Of a stretch of DNA of 41,169 bases, positions 1-7,563 are shown one piece after another. Below the pieces are notes generated by a model. That model did not search any database. It worked only from the letters and a program-made list of their open reading frames with translations, and was not told the DNA's origin. Within the stretch, counting starts at the first letter, position 1. Each line of letters begins with the position of its first letter. This DNA is from an uncultured Fibrobacterota bacterium (GTDB lineage: Bacteria; Fibrobacterota; Fibrobacteria; Fibrobacterales; Fibrobacteraceae). Where the stretch lies: positions 1-41,169 of the forward strand of contig CAIRAY010000189.1 of the NCBI GenBank assembly GCA_903876665.1, written 5' to 3'. The translations under genes and the position numbers were made by a program.

Positions 1-63
1 ACGCTTTTCTGTTCATCTACCGGAGTTCTGCGATGCTCCACACAGTGGATAGCGCTCGACTAA

Positions 64-86
64 GCAACAAAGTTGCAAGTCGCCAC
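64..86 (+). repeat. Hairpin followed by AAGTCGCCAC, copy 1
   Basis: The sequence shows GCAAC, AAA, GTTGC (64-76), a perfect 5-bp stem, followed directly by AAGTCGCCAC (77-86). The same layout, a different GC-rich hairpin followed by the identical 10-mer, occurs at 13901-13927. The stems differ in sequence but both stay paired, which suggests a structured repeat. Its function is unknown. Confidence 0.5.
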
Positions 87-90
87 TCGG

Positions 91-185
91 CCGTGCCGGG
101 CATGACAAGACAACCGGGCATGACAAGACAACCGGGCAAGACAACCGGGCAAGACAATCGGGCAAGACAACCGGGAATGACAAGG
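91..185 (+). repeat. REP-like element expanded to a tandem array (array A)
   Basis: This begins with the 19-bp core CCGTGCCGGGCATGACAAG (91-109), also found at 7513-7531 and 8372-8390. From 96 it becomes tandem: two 18-bp units CCGGGCATGACAAGACAA (96-131), three 13-bp derivatives C/TCGGGCAAGACAA (132-170), then a last degenerate unit CCGGGAATGACAAGG. The 13-bp units look like the 18-bp unit with an internal 5-bp deletion. Short open frames across it are repeat translations. No gene is seen in 1-221. Confidence 0.85.
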
Positions 186-221
186 GTCGTGCGGACAGGA
201 CGGTTCACAGGGAGGTGTTTG

Positions 222-1466
222 TCAAACGGGACTTTCGTTCAGATAGTACTGATCGCCCCATTCTACCGGGGCGTTGCAGGTTTTGTCATTTAAAAACCAG
301 ATCACGCGATTGGGTGGTGCAGTTTGTGTGCATTCGCCCGCACCATCGGTGAAGAGGATTACTGCGCTGTACCGCTTTTGGGTTGCGCGTTCCATGACCG
401 GGACAAAAGAGGTGCCTCCGCGGCCCTTGATTTCTGCCGAGCCTCCTAGGATGGGCTTGTAGGGCTTTGGCTCCTGCTGTTCCACGCAGTCGGCTTGCAT
501 CCAATCAAAGTCCGTATGTCGGCTGAGAAAATTCAGCTCGCCCAGGATTTCTCCCAGAATCTCATCGGACATGGATCCGCTGGTATCCAGGGCCACCAGG
601 AGCCCTCCGCGCTTCGCTGGGGAATTGCGAACGCGGCCGGGAGTTTCGTAAGGGGTTCTGCGGCTGACTTTTTTCCAGGTGGAAAGTTGTTCTTGGTATT
701 TTTTGCGGGTCCCGTAGCGCATAACCAGGCGATTCAGGATCTTTTTCCAGTCCACCTTTCCCTTTTGGGGAAGAATCGAAGAAAACATGGATTGAGTGAC
801 ATTGCCGAAAAATCCTTTGCGGGTGTCTCCAATACCCAGGAACCGTTGCTGTAGGCCAAGCATTTGCTCTCGGGAAATCCGGTGCCCAGGGATCCAGCCC
901 CCGTGGTCGTCCCGGTGTGCCTGTTCGTAGGCCTCAAGCAATTCCTTCACAAAGCGTCTATCCTTGCTGCTTCCGCTCATCATACTCTCAAGAAGGGCGT
1001 ACGACTTTTCTGCAGTATAGACATCTTCACCGAGTCGTTCGGTGAGTGAAGTAAAATCGGCAAAGCCTTCCCCAGCTTCTTCGCTATGTTTGAGGCCCTC
1101 GAAATGGTAACGCATTATGGAATCGACCGCAAGGTCGGTGCAAAGGTTCCAAAGCTCCGGAGTTTGGGAAGGAATTTCGCGGAAGGGGTGCAGGAGCATC
1201 AAATGCAGGGCTTCGTGGATCAACAGGTGCTCCAGGGCCTTTTGCTTCACCGTTGCTGTCCAACGGGGGTCGAACCACAGTGCGGGGACCGCGCGATCTT
1301 CCCGCAGTACCAAGGCCATGCGACGGATGCTGGTGTCTGGGATGGGGTCGGCGGTACTCAGCAGGGCAAAGACTTCGGGCTGAAGGATGGCCAGACGCAT
1401 CAGGGATTTATGCAGTCGCTTGATTCCCAGCTGGATCAAGCCCTTTTCGCCATCAAGGTCCTGCAT
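222..1466 (-). CDS. DUF2201-type putative metallopeptidase with C-terminal VWA domain
   Basis: The 414-aa protein has two parts. The N-terminal region (about 1-270) carries HEALH (84-88), an HExxH zinc-binding motif as in the putative metallopeptidase half of this family. The C-terminal part (about 285-410) is a von Willebrand A fold with an intact MIDAS: DTSGS (294-298), GGTSF and the FTDGAG segment. Such proteins are usually partners of MoxR AAA ATPases, in which the ATPase remodels a metal-binding VWA subunit; here the MoxR gene lies immediately upstream and the two overlap by 14 nt. I chose the ATG at 1466 because GGAGG lies a few bases upstream and the family-like sequence starts there; a longer frame runs to 1574 inside the ATPase gene. 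There is no signal peptide, so it is probably cytoplasmic. Whether the HExxH is catalytic is not known. Confidence 0.85.
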   Translation of the reverse strand: MQDLDGEKGLIQLGIKRLHKSLMRLAILQPEVFALLSTADPIPDTSIRRMALVLREDRAVPALWFDPRWTATVKQKALEHLLIHEALHLMLLHPFREIPSQTPELWNLCTDLAVDSIMRYHFEGLKHSEEAGEGFADFTSLTERLGEDVYTAEKSYALLESMMSGSSKDRRFVKELLEAYEQAHRDDHGGWIPGHRISREQMLGLQQRFLGIGDTRKGFFGNVTQSMFSSILPQKGKVDWKKILNRLVMRYGTRKKYQEQLSTWKKVSRRTPYETPGRVRNSPAKRGGLLVALDTSGSMSDEILGEILGELNFLSRHTDFDWMQADCVEQQEPKPYKPILGGSAEIKGRGGTSFVPVMERATQKRYSAVILFTDGAGECTQTAPPNRVIWFLNDKTCNAPVEWGDQYYLNESPV

Positions 1467-2553
1467 TGGATGCCTCCGGGGCTCCAAATACAGACAACAT
1501 GATTTGCTTGAGCTCCCCACAACCTCGGTAGAACCGGTGAAAATCTTCTCGGCAGGAACTATCCTGAAGGTCATACCACAATTGCACCAGTACTTCGCCC
1601 GGAATGGCCTTCATGTAGCCTACAACATTGTTAAAATGTTTTTCTTCGAGCTGGCGGTGGTCGCGCAGGCTTTCGAGCTTGCGACATACGCCATTGTTCC
1701 AGGACTTGAAATGTTTGCTCCACCCCATGCGCACTGTCTCTTGGATTTGTGCGTCCATGTTCTCGATGATTTGCTCCGGAGTGAGGGAGAGGCTGGATGG
1801 GTCCAACCAATCCAGAAGCTGTCCGGCCACAGATTCGCCCACAAACCCGGAACAGACCTTGAACAGCGTGTCGGTATCGAGTTCCGCTGCATCCATGTTT
1901 ACACCTAGTGTCGATAATGTTTCCGAGAGCATGATCCAGCTACGTCGGGTGGGAAACACCTTCTCGGGATGTTCGCGAATTTCGGCGGGCGGGTCGAGGG
2001 CGAGCCTATTGGAGGAGATAAATCCAATGATTCCTGAATGAATTTTTTTGAATCGGGCATGGGTGAGCCACTCCTCAACGCTGGGTTCCAGGTCGATGAC
2101 CATGAAGCGCGAAAGAAGCGCTGGGTCCATGGGTTCCACTTGGTACAGGTCTTCGCGGTGGTTGATGGCTGCTATGACTTGCCAGCCCACGGGGAGGGGC
2201 TTCATGTTCAAGCGGCGGTCCAGCACCAGCTCAAAAATGGCTTGCTGCACGTCGCGGGAGGCGCGGTTGATTTCGTCGAGGAATAATATGCCCTCCTGGG
2301 GTCCAACGCCGACCTCGGGAAACCAGTCGGGACTCAAGAATCGGGTATGGTCCCCATCGCGGAATGGAAGACCTTTAATGTCACCAATGTCGTTCTGGGA
2401 TCCTCGGAAGTCAATGAATGCAACGCCACGCGCTTCGGCCACCTGGCGGACAATGGCACTTTTGCCAATGCCATGGTCGCCCCGCAAAAGCACGGACTGC
2501 TGCGTGGGCAGACTGCGCAAGACCTTGATGGTGGTCAAAATATTCATGCCCAT
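1453..2553 (-). CDS. MoxR-family AAA+ ATPase
   Basis: This 366-aa ATPase has a Walker A GDHGIGKS (25-32), Walker B ILFLDE (89-94) followed by INRA, a sensor-1 region (VIAAINHRE, about 127-134) and an arginine-bearing LLSRF (146-150), the order typical of MoxR/AAA_5 proteins. MoxR ATPases act as chaperones that assemble or activate partners, commonly VWA-domain proteins. The downstream VWA gene overlaps this one by 14 nt, so translational coupling is likely. I chose the ATG at 2553 because AAGGAG stands 8 nt upstream; a frame extension to 2586 would overlap the preceding gene. The substrate is not evident from the context. Confidence 0.9.
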   Translation of the reverse strand: MGMNILTTIKVLRSLPTQQSVLLRGDHGIGKSAIVRQVAEARGVAFIDFRGSQNDIGDIKGLPFRDGDHTRFLSPDWFPEVGVGPQEGILFLDEINRASRDVQQAIFELVLDRRLNMKPLPVGWQVIAAINHREDLYQVEPMDPALLSRFMVIDLEPSVEEWLTHARFKKIHSGIIGFISSNRLALDPPAEIREHPEKVFPTRRSWIMLSETLSTLGVNMDAAELDTDTLFKVCSGFVGESVAGQLLDWLDPSSLSLTPEQIIENMDAQIQETVRMGWSKHFKSWNNGVCRKLESLRDHRQLEEKHFNNVVGYMKAIPGEVLVQLWYDLQDSSCREDFHRFYRGCGELKQIMLSVFGAPEASNAGP

Positions 2554-2575
2554 GGTGTTCTCCTTGGATTGTAGT

Positions 2576-2845
2576 TTATCGCCCAAGCATCAAGCGCCAG
2601 CGCACGGCCACTCGCTCTTGGTCTGAGCTTTTGCGGGTGATGCGCAGGGGTAATTCGCTGTAAGGTGTGGCCAGGACCTCGCGGATGGTGGGGCCATCAA
2701 TTGCGGCTTCAAGGCCAGGCAAAATCCCTGGAGTCTTTTCGGTCACGTCCTTCTTCAGGTTCAGTAGCTCGCCCACCGTGTAGTGCAGGCTTCCAAAAGT
2801 GTGGCCATTTTCGCTGGGGTCCGGGGATTTTGAATTGGCTGGCAT
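2576..2845 (-). CDS. Small conserved-looking hypothetical protein
   Basis: This 89-aa protein is not one I recognise. It is soluble, has no signal peptide or membrane segment, and is mildly basic at its C-terminus (ITRKSSDQERVAVRWRLMLGR). A good Shine-Dalgarno AGGAG lies 6 nt before the ATG. It sits between the lipoprotein gene (22 nt upstream) and the MoxR gene (22 nt downstream), all on the minus strand, so it is probably in the same transcript and may be an accessory or adaptor of the MoxR-VWA pair. That role is an inference from position only. Confidence 0.7.
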   Translation of the reverse strand: MPANSKSPDPSENGHTFGSLHYTVGELLNLKKDVTEKTPGILPGLEAAIDGPTIREVLATPYSELPLRITRKSSDQERVAVRWRLMLGR

Positions 2846-2867
2846 GGGTGACTCCTGTCGGTGAATG

Positions 2868-3431
2868 CTATGGGGATGATCGAGGTGGTGTTGCCATTGT
2901 CAATTGGTCCGGGAAGGGTTTGTCCATAAAGTATAGAAGGGTGGGTTTTGGGTCAAGTAAGGAGAGGTCCTCCGATTGTTGCAAAATCAGGCGAACTAGG
3001 TTAGTGTCTGCGTCGATAGCCACCAGGTTTTCCGCCGTGCCGGCGATATAATCGCCCGTTGCAAACAAGGACATGGCGTATTTCGAGAATGCCCGGGTTA
3101 GGATAATTAGAGTCCCATCTATGCGAAGGAATTGAAAATCTACCAAGGCAACGCCTTTTCCCTTTGGCGTTGAAAACTGGGCGTAAGTCTGTTTCCCCAC
3201 TTTGGACAAAGTGCAGACGAGAATTTGGGCCGGATCTTCTTGCGTGGTGTCCGTGTATTCCATGGTGAGGCTGGATTGGCCAAATGGTTTGATTTGGTAA
3301 ACTCTTCCCGAGTTGTCGTACCAGGTTCCATAGAGGCTGTCCCGGCAAGGGGCGCAAGGCTCGAGCGGAAGCGGCTTATTCAGCAGGCATCCCGAAAGAA
3401 TCAATAAGGTGGGCAATATTATCCATTTCAT
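2868..3431 (-). CDS. Putative lipoprotein, first gene of the MoxR-VWA operon
   Basis: The 187-aa product starts with a short lipoprotein signal peptide: K2, a hydrophobic stretch and the lipobox LSGC with the lipidated cysteine at 15. The mature part is rich in beta-forming segments and has a CAPC motif (about 26-29). I do not recognise the family; the GTWYDNSGRVYQI opening resembles small lipocalin-like or META-like lipoproteins, but this is weak. It leads a same-strand cluster with the small protein, MoxR and VWA genes at 22-nt spacings, so an envelope partner for that system is possible. No clear Shine-Dalgarno precedes the ATG. Confidence 0.75.
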   Translation of the reverse strand: MKWIILPTLLILSGCLLNKPLPLEPCAPCRDSLYGTWYDNSGRVYQIKPFGQSSLTMEYTDTTQEDPAQILVCTLSKVGKQTYAQFSTPKGKGVALVDFQFLRIDGTLIILTRAFSKYAMSLFATGDYIAGTAENLVAIDADTNLVRLILQQSEDLSLLDPKPTLLYFMDKPFPDQLTMATPPRSSP

Positions 3432-3544
3432 ATTGAGATCATCGATACAGGATCGAAACAGTCAATAGGACTGCCAATTCCCCCCCGGTTTCTTCTGTAT
3501 ACGGTCCTAACGATTTCGGTGGCGGAAAGGGCTGTTCATGGAGG

Positions 3545-3550
3545 TATTAT
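3545..3550 (+). promoter_or_regulatory. -10 hexamer TATTAT, 6 nt before the GlcG-like ATG
   Basis: TATTAT is followed by TCCAGC and then the ATG at 3557. With normal spacing the transcript would start on or next to the A of the ATG (leaderless). A GGAGG-like stretch overlaps at 3540-3544 but is 12 nt from the ATG, too far for standard use. Confidence 0.55.
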
Positions 3551-3556
3551 TCCAGC

Positions 3557-4018
3557 ATGACACAAATTCAGCTGAATACTATTGCCCAAAACCTATTCCT
3601 TGCCATGGATTCCCTGATCCCAAAATTCCTGGAGAACCCCGATGACTTCGCAATTGCAGAAGGAAATGTTTGCTGTTTGATTATGGATGAGGAGGGTAAT
3701 GTGGTTGGGAAGCACTGGGGCACGGATCGCGTGAAGCAGCGCAAGTCTGCGCAAGTGGGCTGGCAAAAAGTGATGCAAGTTTGGCTTACGGACACGCCCA
3801 CCGGGACCTACGAAGAAAAGGTCTACAGCAAACAAATGAACTGGTGGGAATATGGGATTCCCCTTCCGGAACTGATCGGCTGGCAGGGTGGTCTTCCGGC
3901 GCGCTTGGCTGACGGTTCAAAAATCGCCATCGCCTTCAGCGGGTTTCATGGTGACAAAGATTGTGCGATCATTCGCCAGGCGGCAGGGATGATGCCGATC
4001 CAGATTACGGTGGGTTAG
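3557..4018 (+). CDS. GlcG/HbpS-like (DUF336) protein
   Basis: The 153-aa protein fits the GlcG/PduO-C/HbpS fold: an N-terminal helix, a central strand pair CLIMDEEGNVVGKHWG (about 40-55), the polar helix start KQRKSAQVGWQKVMQVW, and a late segment IAIAFSGFHGDKDCAIIRQAAGMM (about 122-145) matching the family's closing strand and helix. Family members bind heme, cobalamin or small organic ligands, and many have no known role. There is no signal peptide, so it is cytoplasmic. It is monocistronic, and its last 4 nt overlap the end of porB on the other strand. The family assignment is from recognition of the pattern, not a search. Confidence 0.6.
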   Translation: MTQIQLNTIAQNLFLAMDSLIPKFLENPDDFAIAEGNVCCLIMDEEGNVVGKHWGTDRVKQRKSAQVGWQKVMQVWLTDTPTGTYEEKVYSKQMNWWEYGIPLPELIGWQGGLPARLADGSKIAIAFSGFHGDKDCAIIRQAAGMMPIQITVG

Positions 4019-4977
4019 GCGGTTCTCGCCTCTTCCATCTCGAGCCATGCCCACTGCTTGTCCATTTGGGCCTGGAATGCTTGCACAACTTCGGGGTGCT
4101 TCTTCAGGTGTTTGAAGCGGCCCTGGCTAAAGACCCAGTCGCTCACCGGAAAAACTTTTGCTGGGCGATAATTGATGGTGAATTTTCCTTCTTCCACTTC
4201 GAAGAGGGGCCAGAAGTTGCAGTCCACACCGAGGCGGGCACTTTCAACCGCCATGTCCGCACCAATCTTCCAGCCGGGGATGCAAGGGCTCAAAAGGTTG
4301 ATGAAGCTTGGGCCATTGAAATCGATGGCCTTTTTCATTTTGCGAAATAGATCAGGAATGTCGTGAATCGATGCCTGGGCCACATAGCCCACATTGTGTG
4401 CGAGCATGATCTTGGTCAGGTCCTTGCGATTGCCTTTACGGCCATAGCTTTCGGAGCCCACGGGCGTTGTGGTGGTGGCTGCGCCCATAGGGGTTGCGGA
4501 GCTGCGTTGCACGCCGGTGTTCATGTAGGCGCCGTTGTCGTAGCAGATGTAGGTGAGGTCATGGCCACGTTCCATGGCGCCACTCAAGGACTGCAAGCCA
4601 ATGTCGTAGGTTCCACCGTCACCACCCATGACCACAAATTTCAGCTTCTTGGTCATCTTGCCTTGGCGCACCAAAGACTTGTAGCAAGCCTCCACGCCGC
4701 TCATCATGGCGCTCGCGTTCTCAAAGGCGGTATGGATCCAAGGAATCTGCCAGCTGGAATAGGGGAAGATCGACGAGGCGACTTCGAGACATCCGGTAGC
4801 ATTACCCGCGACGATTTCGTATTCGTCGCTCACGCGGGTCAGCATCTTGGTAAAAATACCCGTAGGGCAGCCCGCGCACATGCGATGACCACCGGAGAAG
4901 GTTCCCGGGCGTTCGCACATGAGTTGGGTTTCAGGACCGAGAGGAGCGAGAGTTGGAGGGGTCAATGGTTTGTTCAT
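4015..4977 (-). CDS. porB: Pyruvate:ferredoxin oxidoreductase, beta subunit
   Basis: This 320-aa subunit binds thiamine diphosphate and the proximal [4Fe-4S] cluster that takes electrons from the pyruvate-derived intermediate. The TPP/Mg motif is GDGG (119-122) with the downstream YDNGAYMNTG (146-155); candidate cluster ligands are C34 and C37 (CAGC), C63 (GNATGC) and C232 (SPCIPGW), the usual four. The pyruvate-type signature (LLSPCIPGW then ESARLGVDCNFWPLFEV) favours pyruvate over 2-oxoglutarate as substrate. The ATG at 4977 starts the recognisable protein, and only weak ribosome-binding sequence precedes it. Unlike porG-porD-porA, which are tightly packed, porB is separated from porA by 250 nt of repeat-rich DNA. 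Confidence 0.92.
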   Translation of the reverse strand: MNKPLTPPTLAPLGPETQLMCERPGTFSGGHRMCAGCPTGIFTKMLTRVSDEYEIVAGNATGCLEVASSIFPYSSWQIPWIHTAFENASAMMSGVEACYKSLVRQGKMTKKLKFVVMGGDGGTYDIGLQSLSGAMERGHDLTYICYDNGAYMNTGVQRSSATPMGAATTTTPVGSESYGRKGNRKDLTKIMLAHNVGYVAQASIHDIPDLFRKMKKAIDFNGPSFINLLSPCIPGWKIGADMAVESARLGVDCNFWPLFEVEEGKFTINYRPAKVFPVSDWVFSQGRFKHLKKHPEVVQAFQAQMDKQWAWLEMEEARTA

Positions 4978-4987
4978 GAGGGAATCC

Positions 4988-5224
4988 AGTGGAAAGTGGA
5001 AAGTTGGGGAACTGGGATACAAATGGAAAGTTAAAACACGGGTCACGGGATAGGTTGGTTAGTGGAGTACACAGGGGTGTATAAGTTCCCGTATTCCGCC
5101 TGGGCGGAACGGTCACTATTAAGTGGAAAATTGCGATATGTATTCTCTTTCAGGGAAATTCGCCCGCAATTTTCCGTTTTCCACTAGGTTGTCGTGCAGA
5201 GAAACTGGCTGTTGATTTTCCACT
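4988..5224. repeat. porA-porB spacer with AGTGGAAA repeats and nested inverted repeats
   Basis: Direct copies of AGTGGAAAG lie at 4988-4996 and 4995-5003. AGTGGAAAA (5122-5130) is matched by inverted copies TTTTCCACT at 5177-5185 and 5216-5224. GGAAAATTGCG (5125-5135) has a perfect 11-bp inverse at 5165-5175. A separate palindrome TTCCGCC-TG-GGCGGAA lies at 5094-5109. No open frame in it looks coding. It splits an otherwise compact operon and looks like a small inserted or decayed palindromic element. Confidence 0.7.
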
Positions 5225-5227
5225 ATC

Positions 5228-6433
5228 CTAGTCTCCTCTCACGTTCAGCCACATTCCCTGCCTGCCATTGACTTCGCCCTTGTCGAGGCAAATGCGGCTT
5301 TCGGCAAAGACGTGTTCGATCATTTGCATGCTGAGTTCGCGACCACCGAGCCCGTAGGTATGGCTCAAAAGCAGGGGGCGATTGTCGCAGTAGTTGTACA
5401 CCGAGGTGGTGATTTCCACAAAGAGCGGTCCGTGGGCGCCGAAGCTTGCGCTGCGGTCGAGCACGGTGATGATCTGGGCATGGGAAAGGGCCTTGGCGAT
5501 TTGTGCGTAAGGGAAGGGCCGGAAGCTACGGATTTTTAATAGCCCTACCTTTTCGCCTTTGGTACGCAATTCGTCGATGACTTCCTTGATTTCGCCTGCG
5601 GCAGAACCGATGGCCACCATCACGATTTCGGCATCTTCGATGCGGTAGGTTTCAAAGAGGTTGTATTTGCGTCCAAACTTCTTGGCGAAGTCCACCGACA
5701 CTTCTTCAATGACGCGCAGGGCGTTCTTCATGCCTTGTTCTTGGCCACGCTTGTGCTCGATGTAGTAATCCTGCAAATCCAATGCGCCCCAGGTTACTGG
5801 ATTTTTGGTGTCCAAAATGGGGTGGTAGGGTTTGTGGGCTCCCACGAAGGCCTTGACTGCGGCGTCGTCTTCGATTTGCATCGTTTGGATGGAATGGGAA
5901 ATGATGAAGCCATCCTGACAAATCATGATGGGCAGGCGCACATCGTCGTGTTCGGCGATGCGGGCAGCCATGACCAGGTTGTCGTAGGCTTCTTGGTTGT
6001 TTTCGGAATAGATCTGCAACCAGCCGGAGTCGCGGGCACCCATGGAATCGCTGTGATCACAATGAATATTGATCGGACCTGTGAGCGCACGGTTCACCAG
6101 GCTCATCAGAACGGGTTGCCGCATGGAGGCGGCTACATACAACAGTTCCCACATGTAGGCCATGCCGGCGGAGCTGGTGGCAGTCATTACGCGCCCACCT
6201 GCGGCGGAAGCACCAATGCACGCGCTCATGGCGCTATGTTCAGATTCAACGGTCACAAATTCCGTATCGACTTTTCCATCGGCAACGAATTGGGAAAAGT
6301 CTTCTACGATCTGGGTCGACGGGGTGATGGGGAAGGCGGCCACCACATCGGGGTTGATCTGTCGCATGGCCTGGGCCATGGCGCCAGCGCCGGTGATGGG
6401 AAGAATCTTGGGTTTACCTGCAACATGTTTCAT
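5228..6433 (-). CDS. porA: Pyruvate:ferredoxin oxidoreductase, alpha subunit
   Basis: The 401-aa protein carries the 2-oxoacid oxidoreductase alpha architecture: the pyrimidine-binding TPP domain with FPITPST (34-40), the conserved ESEHSA (63-68), GRVMTATSSAG, and a C-terminal domain II beginning around 270 (IVMVAIGSAAGEIKEVIDELR) that contacts the gamma subunit. It supplies the substrate and TPP pyrimidine part of the enzyme that splits pyruvate to acetyl-CoA and CO2 with reduction of ferredoxin, or runs in reverse in CO2 fixation. The ATG follows the TAA stop of porD with no gap, so translation is probably coupled. Confidence 0.95.
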   Translation of the reverse strand: MKHVAGKPKILPITGAGAMAQAMRQINPDVVAAFPITPSTQIVEDFSQFVADGKVDTEFVTVESEHSAMSACIGASAAGGRVMTATSSAGMAYMWELLYVAASMRQPVLMSLVNRALTGPINIHCDHSDSMGARDSGWLQIYSENNQEAYDNLVMAARIAEHDDVRLPIMICQDGFIISHSIQTMQIEDDAAVKAFVGAHKPYHPILDTKNPVTWGALDLQDYYIEHKRGQEQGMKNALRVIEEVSVDFAKKFGRKYNLFETYRIEDAEIVMVAIGSAAGEIKEVIDELRTKGEKVGLLKIRSFRPFPYAQIAKALSHAQIITVLDRSASFGAHGPLFVEITTSVYNYCDNRPLLLSHTYGLGGRELSMQMIEHVFAESRICLDKGEVNGRQGMWLNVRGD

Positions 6434-6778
6434 TTAGACCTCATCCCGGACAAAACCCAGGGCCTGGACCACGCCCTCTTTATTGACCGGGCATTCGCGC
6501 ACACAAAGTCCACAGCCTTTGCAGTGGTAGTAGTTCACATCGACGACGAATTTGCGGGGCTTGCCGTCGGGGCCTGTTCCGTTCTCGAGAACGATGGCGT
6601 CTTCGGGGCAGTATTCCCAGCAGGCGAGGCACTGGATGCAGTTCTCGCGATGGGTGACTGGCTTCCAGGTGCGCCAAGTTCCGGTTTCGTAGTCTGCGGC
6701 ATTGCCCGCCTCAAGGATGACTCCACCGAGGGGGAGATCCTGCCATTTCTTCAATGCGTATTTTTGCTTGAGATTCAT
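6434..6778 (-). CDS. porD: Pyruvate:ferredoxin oxidoreductase, delta (ferredoxin-like) subunit
   Basis: This 114-aa 2x[4Fe-4S] protein has two canonical motifs: CIQCLACWEYCP (C47, C50, C53, C57) and CKGCGLCVRECP (C86, C89, C92, C96). It passes electrons from the porB cluster to external ferredoxin. The N-terminal extension with LPLGGVI and the GTWRTWKP segment is typical of the separate delta subunit in four-subunit enzymes. It starts 15 nt after porG ends and runs directly into porA. Confidence 0.95.
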   Translation of the reverse strand: MNLKQKYALKKWQDLPLGGVILEAGNAADYETGTWRTWKPVTHRENCIQCLACWEYCPEDAIVLENGTGPDGKPRKFVVDVNYYHCKGCGLCVRECPVNKEGVVQALGFVRDEV

Positions 6779-6793
6779 GGTATTCCTCGGGGA

Positions 6794-7366
6794 TTAGCCG
6801 GCATGGCTGTTGTCATGGCCAAGCTGAATAGCTTGCAGGTTCTTTTCGACGAGGTCCGCGCCCACCAGTTCGGAGAACACATGGGTGGCTTCCCGGAGCA
6901 ACACTTCGAGGGAAATAATGTTGGGGCAGGCCATGGCAAAAGCCCCCAGCATGGCCGAATTGGGGATAGCCCGACCAAATAATTTTTCGGAAAGCTCATT
7001 GGCGGGAATGGTGATGACCCGGTTTTCGATTCCCAGAATTTTGCGGACCTGGTCGGGGGTCTTTTCGATATTCACCAAAAATATGGTGTGCTCCAGGATG
7101 CCTTCCTTGACCATGGGCAGGGTCAGGAGCGAGGCGTCAATCACGATCACCACATCGGGGACGGTGACCGGGGTATGGATGCGGATGTGCTCCTTGCAGA
7201 AGCGGTTGTATGCGCGAACGGGTGCACCCCGGCGTTCGGGACCATATTCAGGAAAGGCGACAACGGTTTGGCCTGTGCCCTGGACGCATTCGGCAAGGGA
7301 TTTGGCGCCGGTAACTGCACCTTGTCCACCGCGTCCATGCCAACGAATTTCAAAATATTTCGACAT
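6794..7366 (-). CDS. porG: Pyruvate:ferredoxin oxidoreductase, gamma subunit
   Basis: The 190-aa gamma subunit shows the family opening EIRWHGRGGQGAVTGAKSLAE and the conserved FPEYGPERRGAPVRAYNR segment near 40-56. It forms the domain that packs between alpha and beta. It is the first gene of porGDAB. I chose the ATG at 7366; a TTG three codons upstream (7375) is in frame but falls inside the predicted -10 element TACATTTG (7373-7380). Confidence 0.92.
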   Translation of the reverse strand: MSKYFEIRWHGRGGQGAVTGAKSLAECVQGTGQTVVAFPEYGPERRGAPVRAYNRFCKEHIRIHTPVTVPDVVIVIDASLLTLPMVKEGILEHTIFLVNIEKTPDQVRKILGIENRVITIPANELSEKLFGRAIPNSAMLGAFAMACPNIISLEVLLREATHVFSELVGADLVEKNLQAIQLGHDNSHAG

Positions 7367-7372
7367 AAGCGC

Positions 7373-7380
7373 CAAATGTA
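7373..7380 (-). promoter_or_regulatory. Promoter -10 TACATTTG for porGDAB
   Basis: On the minus strand TACATTTG is followed by GCGCTT and the porG ATG, so the predicted start point is within 2-3 nt of the ATG. It matches the TAnnTTTG element of Bacteroidetes promoters. No convincing -35 box is visible. Confidence 0.6.
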
Positions 7381-7508
7381 GAAAATGGCCAATAAAAGGC
7401 GGGAAGGGGACGATGGGTGGCAGGGCAAACGCAATAAAACGCCAACAGGATGTTTATAAAGCGTCAAGCCCGGCCCGGGCATCACCGAGCATTTAGCCGA
7501 GGTCTGCG

Positions 7509-7531
7509 ATGCCCGTGCCGGGCATGACAAG
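7509..7531 (+). repeat. REP-like palindrome (ATGCCCG-TGC-CGGGCAT)
   Basis: A perfect 7-bp inverted repeat with TGC loop (7509-7525) continues into GACAAG. The 19 bp at 7513-7531 are identical to those at 91-109 and 8372-8390. The rest of the 7381-7563 spacer holds a related GC palindrome (CCCGGCCCGGG, about 7472) and no gene. Confidence 0.8.
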
Positions 7532-7563
7532 GACCGCCGGGCACATTTAATGCACCCGGTGGG

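Noticed and set aside
96-170. Possible CRISPR array
   Set aside because: The units are 13-18 bp, directly abutting and without unique spacers; no cas gene is present.
33-293. Open reading frame across the left-end repeats
   Set aside because: It translates the tandem repeat and runs into the 3' end of the VWA gene; no start signal and no plausible protein composition.
5094-5109. Terminator after porA at TTCCGCC-TG-GGCGGAA
   Set aside because: The two-base centre is too short for a stable RNA loop and no T-run follows on the minus strand.
5735-6982. Long 415-codon plus-strand frame opposite porA, porD and porG
   Set aside because: It is the antisense shadow of well-recognised por genes in GC-rich codons; its His/Gly/Val-rich composition is typical of such shadows.
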